Under the pieces are notes generated by a model, which was not told where the DNA came from, did not search any database, and saw only the letters and a list, made by a program, of their open reading frames with translations. Shown here piece by piece: positions 1 through 5,983 of a stretch of 7,540 bases of DNA. This DNA is from Hyphomonas sp. (GTDB lineage: Bacteria; Pseudomonadota; Alphaproteobacteria; Caulobacterales; Hyphomonadaceae), in contig JANSXJ010000176.1 in NCBI GenBank assembly GCA_024743015.1, forward strand, positions 1-7,540, read 5' to 3'. The position numbers were made by a program, and so were the translations under genes. The stretch's first letter is position 1; every line of letters begins with the position of its first letter.

Positions 1-451
1 CACTGGTCACGGTCCGCCCGATTTCCTTTCCGGCTGCAAGGGCTACGGCCAGTTGATCAGAAGTCATTGCCGCGCCGGAAATGGCATTTCGGGTGCCGGG
101 AGCGATGCGTTTCTGGATCAGATCTGGGTGTGTGATTGGCGGGCCGGATACACCTGCATCCACAACTTGCACATCTGCACCAACGCTGTGTGCAAAGACA
201 TTTGCCGCGGCGCCGCCATTCAGGAAATTCATAACCATTTGCCGCGTCACTTCGCTCGGGAAGGCCGAAACACCTGCCTCAGCCATCCCGTGATCGGCAG
301 CGAAGATGATGAGCGTGCAGCTATCCGCGGAGGGCATAAGGCTATGCTGGATCTCTGCGATCTGCGTCGCCAACGTTTCAATTACACCCAGCGAGCCAAT
401 AGGTTTGGTTTTATTGTCGAGCGCTGCGCGCACCTTGTCTGAAAAGGTCAA
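1..451 (-). CDS. cobT: Nicotinate-nucleotide--dimethylbenzimidazole phosphoribosyltransferase (CobT), N-terminal part, cut by the left edge
   Basis: CobT transfers the phosphoribosyl group of nicotinate mononucleotide to 5,6-dimethylbenzimidazole, giving alpha-ribazole 5'-phosphate for the lower ligand of cobalamin; it is cytosolic. I translated the reverse strand and read 150 residues before the edge. Family hallmarks are a KTKPIGSLG segment (usually KPPGSLG) at about residues 14-22, FAADHGMAEAGVSAFPSEVT at about 50-69, a MNFLNGGAAANVFA segment, VVDAGV, and APGTRNAISGAAMTSDQ. The catalytic glutamate is in the missing C-terminal half. There is no ATG: a TAA at 476-478 closes the frame upstream, leaving TTG at 449-451 (my choice; GGA lies just upstream) or GTG at 431-433. 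It lies 124 bp after galK on the same strand and has no functional link to it. Pseudomonas nomenclature calls this gene cobU. Confidence 0.9.
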   Translation of the reverse strand, partial: MTFSDKVRAALDNKTKPIGSLGVIETLATQIAEIQHSLMPSADSCTLIIFAADHGMAEAGVSAFPSEVTRQMVMNFLNGGAAANVFAHSVGADVQVVDAGVSGPPITHPDLIQKRIAPGTRNAISGAAMTSDQLAVALAAGKEIGRTVTS

Positions 452-534
452 AGTTCCAGCTATCTTTCTCTCGACTTACATATTAGCGCGGCGCCCCACG
501 CGATGAATAAATTTGCTGTCTCTGACCGGCCTTA

Positions 535-550
535 TTCAATTCAATTCGAT
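535..550. repeat. Short pentamer repeat TTCAA-TTCAA-TTCGA between galK and cobT
   Basis: Three head-to-tail 5-base units (TTCAA, TTCAA, TTCGA, then T) lie in the 124-bp gap between galK and cobT. The gap shows no convincing terminator hairpin. The last unit matches the TTCGAT half of the candidate operators in the galT/alpha-galactosidase spacer, but the spacing is 5 rather than 6 bases. It may be only simple AT-rich spacer sequence. Confidence 0.3.
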
Positions 551-575
551 GCGTCCAGTGCAGTCCCGATCGTTA

Positions 576-1640
576 TCAAACCTGCCAGGTGCCTGGATGA
601 CGGTTCAGAAATGCGGTGGTCCAGTCCTGTTCCAGGTGGCTTTCCAGCAGCACGACGATGCAGCCCCCAAAGCCGCCTCCGGTCAGTCGGGCCCCGCGTG
701 CTCCGCTGTCCAAAGCGTCGGTGACGAGTGCATCGATTTCCGGGGTAGAAGCCTCGAAATCCTCTGCGTAGGAGCGGTGGCTTTCGTTCATCAAGCGCGC
801 GAACGTGTCGAGATCAGACGCTTTCATCGCCGAGCTGGCCTGCAGCGTTCGCAAATGCTCACTGGTGACATGTAGCGCGCGTTTTCTGAGCGTGTCTGTC
901 AGGGTATCCACTGCTTCTTGCTGCGCGGAACTCAGCAGACAAAGCGCGTCCGTCCCCAATGCCTCTGCCGCGTTTTGGCACTCTTCGAAACGCGCCTTGT
1001 AGCGTCCGTCAGCAAGTTCGCGGCGAACACCAGAATGAATCACGACAAACCTCCAACCGGAAGGAATATCGATCACTTCAAAGCTGAGGTCCCGCGTATT
1101 GAGGGCGAGGGCAGAGCCCGGACGGGCCAACCCGACAGCCATCTGGTCCATGATTCCGCACGGCATGCCGATATACTCATTCTCGACCGAGCGCGCATGT
1201 TTCGCCACATCGACTGGATCAGCTCCAACACCGGCGGTCTCTGCCGCGGCGCGCAGAATGGCTGTGATCAGCGCGGCGGATGAAGACACCCCGGCACCGT
1301 CCGGTACGTCGCTATCGATGAAAAGATCGACGCCGCCTGACAGCCATCCAAGTTTATCAGCCTTCCAAAGTGCGCCCATCGCATAATCGGTCCAGTCATT
1401 GCGTTTTTGATCGCCGCTGGGGCGCTCAATTCTGCCATTGAAGCGTGTGGACTGAATGGAGGTCGTGAACGATCCGTTGGGGCTGAGAGCAACTTCAACT
1501 CTACGCTCGATCGCCGCGGGCAGAACGGCGCCGCCATTATAGTCTGTGTGTTCACCGATTAGATTGACACGTCCAGGAACGGATGCGGATGCAGTCGGTG
1601 CGCGACCATAGATGGTCATGAATTTATCAAGGAGGCTCAT
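576..1640 (-). CDS. galK: Galactokinase GalK
   Basis: GalK phosphorylates alpha-D-galactose with ATP to galactose 1-phosphate, the entry step of the Leloir pathway, in the cytosol. The 354-residue protein has all three GHMP-kinase motifs. The galactokinase signature GRVNLIGEHTDYN spans residues 23-35 and includes the conserved Arg24. The ATP-binding GAGVSSSAA loop is at 115-123. The C-terminal glycine-rich GARLTGGGFGG is at 316-326. The expected catalytic base is Asp165 in CGIMDQ (161-166). The protein is slightly shorter than E. coli GalK (382 residues, from memory) but no motif is missing. The start is fixed by the ATGA overlap with the galT stop and a GAGG ribosome site 6 nt upstream, so translation is probably coupled to galT. 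I see no clear terminator after the stop. Confidence 0.97.
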   Translation of the reverse strand: MSLLDKFMTIYGRAPTASASVPGRVNLIGEHTDYNGGAVLPAAIERRVEVALSPNGSFTTSIQSTRFNGRIERPSGDQKRNDWTDYAMGALWKADKLGWLSGGVDLFIDSDVPDGAGVSSSAALITAILRAAAETAGVGADPVDVAKHARSVENEYIGMPCGIMDQMAVGLARPGSALALNTRDLSFEVIDIPSGWRFVVIHSGVRRELADGRYKARFEECQNAAEALGTDALCLLSSAQQEAVDTLTDTLRKRALHVTSEHLRTLQASSAMKASDLDTFARLMNESHRSYAEDFEASTPEIDALVTDALDSGARGARLTGGGFGGCIVVLLESHLEQDWTTAFLNRHPGTWQV

Positions 1641-2719
1641 AGTGCGCCTCGCAACGCCTCAGCCGCCTGCTTGGGCATGACATCGACAGTGAACACGCCC
1701 GTCGCCTGTTCCACGGATGCGAGATATTTGACGCGATCCGGGGCTCTCAACAGCGGGTAAAACTGCGCGGTGAACTGGAACGTTCCATCACGGCCATAGG
1801 GCGCCGCGTGGAGGCTCAACATACAAGGTGTCTCTCGTCCGAAGAACGCATCGTATCGGCGCACAGTGTCGCCAAGTAGATGCGCAAAGCCGTCAGATTG
1901 CTCTTCATTGAAGGCCCATGGTCCGGACACGGGTTCCAAGGCGGAAATCCAGACTTCGTAGGGGAAACGTGCAAAGCGCGGGGCATAGGACACCAGCCCG
2001 CCCGCTTCTACAATGCGATACGGGTCCCCCCAGATATTCACATCTGCGGCGAGATCATAACCTCGCTCGAACGCATCGGAGGCGATCTGCTGCGGCGACG
2101 GTACGATCGGGAACCCGTAGATCTGGCCATGCGGATGGTGCAGCGTCACACCCACTTCATCGCCGCGATTCTCAAAGGGCAGCACGAAGGCGCAACCGGC
2201 GTCGAACATGGCTTGATAGCGATCCACCCAGGCCTCGAGCAACAGGCGGCGGCGATCCTGGCTGAGCGTTGCGAGCGACCCGTCTGGTTCGGGTGAGTAG
2301 ACGATTACCTCACAGGCACCGCGTGCCGCGTGCATCTCCAGCTCCGATGAGGTGGGTTCGGTCGCCTCGGGAAAAAGGCTCGGGAAGCGATTTGAAAAGA
2401 CCGCCAATTCGAAGGTTTCGAATGGGATCTCGGTTAGCGGTGCCCCATGCGCACTGGGCGCAAGCGGATTGGCTGCAGCACTGGGCTTGAAAGTTCGGTT
2501 CTGACGGCCCGCGGCATAAATTGACCAGTCTCCACGCAGCGGGTGACGGCGAAGCTCTGACCCCTGGACCGTCTGAAGGTCATCGCCGGGAACCCGGGCG
2601 CCGTCATGGCGACTGAACCCGTAGAGAAAGAGATCGCGCCCATCGGTTTTCTTGTGTTGACGCCGGTGCACGTCGCGTCCCGAAGCGGTGCGCTCAAGAA
2701 TTGTCCAATCGTCTTGCAT
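1637..2719 (-). CDS. galT: Galactose-1-phosphate uridylyltransferase GalT (NPLAP subtype lacking most metal ligands)
   Basis: GalT transfers UMP from UDP-glucose to galactose 1-phosphate through a uridylyl-histidine intermediate, giving glucose 1-phosphate and UDP-galactose. The active-site HHPHGQ is at residues 194-199, with His197 as the expected nucleophile. Other family landmarks are [11 protein letters not shown] (55-65), GRQNRTF (71-77), FSNRFPSL (108-115), [13 protein letters not shown] (181-193), PYEVWI (253-258), HAAPYG (304-309) and QFYP (319-322). Where E. coli has the zinc-binding CxxC, this protein has N84-P-L-A87; the E. coli motif QLHAHFYP, which supplies iron ligands, is QFTAQFYP here. 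From memory, an NPLAP type is common in other bacteria, so the protein is probably functional. The ATG at 2719 has a weak ribosome site; the GTG at 2669-2671 (residue 17), preceded by GGGA at 6-nt spacing and followed by [11 protein letters not shown], is a credible alternative start. galT is first in the galT-galK operon and divergent from the alpha-galactosidase. Confidence 0.95.
   Translation of the reverse strand: MQDDWTILERTASGRDVHRRQHKKTDGRDLFLYGFSRHDGARVPGDDLQTVQGSELRRHPLRGDWSIYAAGRQNRTFKPSAAANPLAPSAHGAPLTEIPFETFELAVFSNRFPSLFPEATEPTSSELEMHAARGACEVIVYSPEPDGSLATLSQDRRRLLLEAWVDRYQAMFDAGCAFVLPFENRGDEVGVTLHHPHGQIYGFPIVPSPQQIASDAFERGYDLAADVNIWGDPYRIVEAGGLVSYAPRFARFPYEVWISALEPVSGPWAFNEEQSDGFAHLLGDTVRRYDAFFGRETPCMLSLHAAPYGRDGTFQFTAQFYPLLRAPDRVKYLASVEQATGVFTVDVMPKQAAEALRGAL
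1647..1650 (-). promoter_or_regulatory. Ribosome binding site of galK inside the galT 3' end
   Basis: The reverse strand reads GAGG, then CGCACT, then ATG. The GAGG sits 6 nt before the galK start, within the last codons of galT. Together with the ATGA overlap this supports coupled translation of galT and galK. Confidence 0.6.
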
Positions 2720-2774
2720 CGCGTGTTTTCCGGCCTGTGCTTGAGCCAGATCTGATATTCGGCTCCTTAGGGCG

Positions 2775-2788
2775 TTCGTATTCGATCA
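2775..2788. promoter_or_regulatory. Candidate repressor operator, galT side
   Basis: The sequence TTCGTATTCGATCA holds two TTCG units 6 bases apart, about 55 bp upstream of the galT ATG. It shares TTCG-N2-TTCGAT with the site next to the alpha-galactosidase start. Several DeoR/GlpR-type repressors bind operators rich in TTCG units (known family trait, from memory). Assignment to the linked regulator is inference. Confidence 0.35.
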
Positions 2789-2948
2789 CGCCGGAAATGG
2801 CTATGCCAGATCGAGAGATTGCTGAAACTTTTGCCTGTAATGAAGGGATTTCAGCGGCAGGTTTGGAACGCCGCGAATGCGTGAACTGCTACCGTGCGAG
2901 TGTATGGTTTTCGCAACGCATCTTCGGATACGACAACAATATTTCCTA

Positions 2949-2976
2949 TTTCCAACATTTGTGTTTTCTGCAGAAT
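2949..2976 (+). promoter_or_regulatory. Weak candidate sigma-70 promoter for the alpha-galactosidase operon
   Basis: TTTCCA (2949-2954) and CAGAAT (2971-2976), separated by 16 bp, each match the consensus hexamers at four of six positions. Transcription would start near 2983, just before the candidate operator at 2994-3010, which would suit repression. The match is weak and other positions in this AT-rich stretch are possible. Confidence 0.25.
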
Positions 2977-2993
2977 GTCACGATGAGGAAAGC

Positions 2994-3010
2994 GATTTCG
3001 ATTTCGATTT
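2994..3010. promoter_or_regulatory. Candidate repressor operator / GATTTC tandem repeat, alpha-galactosidase side
   Basis: GATTTC occurs twice and is followed by GATTT, so TTTCG units recur every 6 bases immediately before the ribosome site of the alpha-galactosidase gene. It shares TTCG-N2-TTCGAT with 2775-2786. A repressor bound here would block transcription of the glycosidase and its own linked gene. The tandem repeat itself is directly visible; its regulatory role is inferred. Confidence 0.35.
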
Positions 3011-3019
3011 GGAAGAAGG
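3011..3019 (+). promoter_or_regulatory. Ribosome binding site that sets the alpha-galactosidase start
   Basis: GGAAGAAGG lies 4 nt (from its last G) before the ATG at 3024. It supports that start over the upstream in-frame ATG at 2877, which would add 49 unrelated residues. Confidence 0.6.
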
Positions 3020-3023
3020 CATC

Positions 3024-5165
3024 ATGAATGGGTCATCTGACTTTGTCACGCTGACAGCTGGCCATACCAGCCTTGTTCTGAGCTGTGCTGTCGGCACCCG
3101 GCCAAGCATACTCTATTGGGGGGAGAAGCTCGTTCAGTCGGATCCTGCGCTGCTCGAGCGCATGATGACCCGGCAACATGCCCCCGGGAGCGCTGATGCA
3201 GAAGTGAAGGGCTCACTTCTGAACGAGACCGGCTCCGGAGTTTCCGGATTCCCGGGCTTCTCGGCGCACCGGAACGGCACGGCCTGGGCGAGCGTGTTCC
3301 GTGTCAAACAGGTGCGCCGACCGGAAGAACGGCGAGTCGAAATCGTTTGCGAAGACGAAACGACAAAAGTCCGGGCGACGCATTTGATTTATCTCGACCC
3401 GGCGAGCAGTTTGATAACGATCCAGACCGAAATCGAGAACTTCGGAATAGACGATCTCGCGATTGACTGGTGCGCGTCTGCAAGCATGCCGCTGGATCCG
3501 CGGGTTACGCGTTTATTCGGATTCACCGGGCGTTGGTCAGGAGAGTTTCAGCGTGAAGAGATCGCGCCGTTCCTTGGCAGCTATGTTCGCGACAACAAGA
3601 CGGGTCGCACGAGCCATGACAATTTCCCGGGCCTCGTCATAGGTGCCGCCGAAACGCACGAACAAGCCGGGCCATGTTTCGCTTTTCATCTCGGCTGGAG
3701 TGGGAATAACCGCGTCCGCGTCGATCGGCTGAGCGATGGTCGGGCATTCGTTCAAATGGGGGAGTATTTCTTCCCGGGTGAGATGTCCCTGGCGCCCGGC
3801 GAAACTTACAGGACGCCGCGCCTTTATGCCGGGTTTTCCAACCAGGGATTCAGCGCGCTTTCACGCCAGTTCCACATCCACCTCAAAAACGCGGTTATGG
3901 ACAGTCGTATTCAGCGCAAGCCGCGTCCTGTCCACTACAATACCTGGGAAGCGGTCTATTTCGATCACGATGCCGAGAAGCTTTTCAAGCTGGCTGAAAA
4001 AGCCGCTGAAGTCGGCGCGGAGCGGTACATTCTCGACGATGGCTGGTTCGGGTCTCGCCGAAACGACAAAGCCGGGCTCGGAGATTGGTGGCCGTCTGAA
4101 GATGTCTACCCCGACGGGTTAGGGCCGCTGATCAAACATGTCACGTCGCTCGGCATGGAGTTCGGGCTGTGGTTTGAGCCTGAAATGGTGAACCCGGATA
4201 GCGACCTGTTTCGCAAGCACCCGGACTGGATCCTACAAGCCGAAGGCGTCGAGCAAGTCCCTTTTCGCGGACAATACGTGCTCGATCTCTCGCGGGGCGA
4301 GGTGAACGAATATCTCTATGACCGCCTCAACAGTTTGCTGGTCGACAATGATATCTCCTACATCAAATGGGACATGAACCGCGACGTACATCACCCCGGC
4401 AGTCGCGGCCGCGCTGCGATCAGTCGTCAGACGCGCGCGCTATATGCCTTGATCGACCGCGTGCGCGCAGCGCATCCTGATCTGGAAATTGAAAGTTGTT
4501 CTTCTGGAGGTGGAAGGGCGGATTATGGCATTCTCCAACGCACGGACCGGATCTGGACATCCGACAGTAATGACGCGCTCGATCGACAGATCATCCAGCG
4601 CGGAGCGTCACATTTCTTTCCACTCGAGACGATGGGCGCGCATGTCGGGCCGGAAACCTGTCACATTACGGGGCGTCGACTTAAGATGGAGATGCGCGTT
4701 GCGACAGCCTTGTTCGGGCACATGGGGATGGAGCTCAATCTGCTGGAGGAGAGCGACGGCAATCTCGACATTCTGAAAGCCGGCATCGCTTTGCACAAAC
4801 AGCATCGCGCCCTGATCCATGGCGGGGACTATTATCGGCTGGATACACCGGAACATGTGAATTCAATGGGTGTGGTAGCGCCCGATCAGTCAGAGGCCAT
4901 GTTCTCTTGGTGCAATATGACGGGTCATCGCGAGACGCTGCCAGGTCGCATCTATGTTCCGGGGCTGGATCGCTCCAAGTCGTATCGATCTAAAATCGTC
5001 TGGCCGAACAAGGTTCGTTCGATCTCACGTCCGTCGGTTTTGGAGGCTTTACGCCTCAATGAAGAGGGCACCGTTCTACCGGGTGAAGCGCTGATGCAGG
5101 TTGGATTGCAAGTGCCTTTGCTGCATCCAGAGACTTGTTTGATCTATCATTTTGAGGCGATCTGA
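3024..5165 (+). CDS. Alpha-galactosidase, glycoside hydrolase family 36 (cytoplasmic)
   Basis: This is a retaining exo-alpha-galactosidase that releases galactose from melibiose, raffinose or related alpha-galactosides. The 713-residue length is typical of bacterial GH36 enzymes (RafA/AgaA type). Residues 1 to about 300 form the N-terminal beta domain, about 305-640 the (beta/alpha)8 barrel, and the rest a C-terminal beta domain. Motifs seen are LDDGWFG (337-343), FGLWFEPEMVNP (380-391), KWDMNR (448-453) with nucleophile Asp450, CSSGGGR (492-498), and TSDSNDALDR (512-521) with acid/base Asp514. The 64-residue spacing between the two acids agrees with GH36 enzymes I recall. No signal peptide is visible, so substrate must be imported first, fitting the symporter at the right end. 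An upstream ATG at 2877 is in frame, but the added residues are not GH36-like and the ATG at 3024 has a good ribosome site. It is divergent from galT-galK. Confidence 0.96.
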   Translation: MNGSSDFVTLTAGHTSLVLSCAVGTRPSILYWGEKLVQSDPALLERMMTRQHAPGSADAEVKGSLLNETGSGVSGFPGFSAHRNGTAWASVFRVKQVRRPEERRVEIVCEDETTKVRATHLIYLDPASSLITIQTEIENFGIDDLAIDWCASASMPLDPRVTRLFGFTGRWSGEFQREEIAPFLGSYVRDNKTGRTSHDNFPGLVIGAAETHEQAGPCFAFHLGWSGNNRVRVDRLSDGRAFVQMGEYFFPGEMSLAPGETYRTPRLYAGFSNQGFSALSRQFHIHLKNAVMDSRIQRKPRPVHYNTWEAVYFDHDAEKLFKLAEKAAEVGAERYILDDGWFGSRRNDKAGLGDWWPSEDVYPDGLGPLIKHVTSLGMEFGLWFEPEMVNPDSDLFRKHPDWILQAEGVEQVPFRGQYVLDLSRGEVNEYLYDRLNSLLVDNDISYIKWDMNRDVHHPGSRGRAAISRQTRALYALIDRVRAAHPDLEIESCSSGGGRADYGILQRTDRIWTSDSNDALDRQIIQRGASHFFPLETMGAHVGPETCHITGRRLKMEMRVATALFGHMGMELNLLEESDGNLDILKAGIALHKQHRALIHGGDYYRLDTPEHVNSMGVVAPDQSEAMFSWCNMTGHRETLPGRIYVPGLDRSKSYRSKIVWPNKVRSISRPSVLEALRLNEEGTVLPGEALMQVGLQVPLLHPETCLIYHFEAI

Positions 5166-5192
5166 TGCGGAATCTTATGAAGGCAGATTGAA

Positions 5193-5978
5193 ATGAGCGA
5201 CGCCGATGTATCCAATCTTCCGGTGCGGCAAAAGGAAATCCTCGAGCTGATCCGTTCGCAGGGCTATGTCGCAACCGAGCAGCTTGTCCGTCATTTCGGT
5301 GTCACCCCGCAAACCATTCGCCGCGATATCAACCTGCTTTGTGAACTGGACCTGATCGAGCGGTTTCATGGCGGTGCCGGTCGCATCGGCAATGCCTATA
5401 ACCAGCCTTATCAGGATCGTTTGCAGGAGGGCATGGACGGCAAGCGCAAGATCGCTCGCATGGTCGCTAAACGTATTCCGGATGGTGCGTCTTTGTTTCT
5501 GAACATCGGAACCACCACGGAGGCGCTCGCTGCAGAACTGGTCGGACGCAACGATCTGCGCATCGTCACCAATAATATCAACATCGCCAACATGATGCGC
5601 GAGACCGAAGGATCGGACGTGATGATCGCGGGCGGTTTTGTCCGCCAGTCAGATGGCGGTATTGTCGGTGAGGCGACGACAGAATTCTTGAAACAGTTCC
5701 GGCTTGATATCGGTGTGATCGGGATTAGCGGCATTGACGAGGATGGCACGCTTCTCGACTTCGACTATCAGGAAATCCGCTCGGCCCAGGCGATTATTCA
5801 GAACTCACGCACCGTCTACCTGGTTGCTGATGCCGCCAAATTCGGCCGCCGCGCAATGGTGCGGCTGGGAGACTATTCGAATATCGACCACCTGTTCACC
5901 GACCAAACGCCCCCGCAGGCCTTTATGCAGGCCATCCTCGACGCCGAGATGGAGCTCCACGTCGCGGATGTAATCTAG
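5193..5978 (+). CDS. DeoR-family transcriptional repressor, GlpR-like
   Basis: This 261-residue regulator has an N-terminal winged helix-turn-helix (about residues 11-60; recognition helix TPQTIRRDINLL, 38-49) and a C-terminal phospho-sugar sensing domain. Sensor motifs are IGTTTEALA (105-113), IVTNN (124-128), AGGFVRQSDGGIVGEAT (146-162) and VADAAKFGRRAMV (211-223). From memory, the match to E. coli GlpR, the glycerol-3-phosphate-responsive repressor, is unusually close throughout, including QFRLD.G..GISGID.DG and the FDY.E.R stretch. Yet it sits 27 bp after the alpha-galactosidase gene and is probably cotranscribed with it, which suggests control of this galactoside cluster, perhaps with a different effector. 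A genuine GlpR acting on distant glycerol genes is the alternative. The start ATG has an AAGG 9 nt upstream, and the nearby ATGs at 5165 and 5177 are out of frame. No terminator follows before the convergent transporter. Confidence 0.93.
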   Translation: MSDADVSNLPVRQKEILELIRSQGYVATEQLVRHFGVTPQTIRRDINLLCELDLIERFHGGAGRIGNAYNQPYQDRLQEGMDGKRKIARMVAKRIPDGASLFLNIGTTTEALAAELVGRNDLRIVTNNINIANMMRETEGSDVMIAGGFVRQSDGGIVGEATTEFLKQFRLDIGVIGISGIDEDGTLLDFDYQEIRSAQAIIQNSRTVYLVADAAKFGRRAMVRLGDYSNIDHLFTDQTPPQAFMQAILDAEMELHVADVI

Positions 5979-5983
5979 CGGAC

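Larger units (their letters stand above)
2720..3023. promoter_or_regulatory. Divergent intergenic control region between galT-galK and the alpha-galactosidase operon
   Basis: This is a 304-bp spacer between two divergent starts, so it must carry promoters in both directions. An open frame runs through part of it (plus strand, 2877 into the glycosidase gene), but its translation resembles no GH36 N-terminus and I do not treat it as coding. The stretch 2930-2970 is AT-rich. Visible elements are two TTCG-N2-TTCGAT sites (2775-2786 and 2997-3008), a weak plus-strand promoter candidate at 2949-2976 and a ribosome site at 3011-3019. No convincing -35/-10 pair was found for galT. Confidence 0.7.

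Noticed and set aside
580..596. Overlapping inverted repeats ACCTG-C-CAGGT and CCAGG-TG-CCTGG near the galK stop, as a terminator
   Set aside because: They lie inside galK codons, their loops are only 1-2 bases, and no T-run follows.
2763..2769. Perfect TAAGGAG ribosome-site-like sequence on the minus strand upstream of galT
   Set aside because: No usable start codon follows at the right spacing, and the short frame after it is out of frame with galT and soon stops.
2727..2812. 8-bp direct repeat GCCAGATC (2745 and 2805, exactly 60 bp apart) and 8-bp inverted repeat TTTCCGGC / GCCGGAAA (2727 and 2790)
   Set aside because: Repeats of this length are expected about once by chance in a 300-bp region. 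Without conservation data they cannot be called operators or a leader hairpin.
2877..3023. In-frame 49-residue N-terminal extension of the alpha-galactosidase from the ATG at 2877
   Set aside because: The added residues do not look like a GH36 N-terminus or a signal peptide. They cross the AT-rich probable promoter and the GATTTC repeat, and the ATG at 3024 has a good ribosome site and gives the usual family length.
2701..3027. Plus-strand 108-codon open frame in the galT/alpha-galactosidase spacer
   Set aside because: It overlaps the galT start on the opposite strand, ends just inside the glycosidase gene, has no recognisable domain, and covers the region that must hold the divergent promoters.
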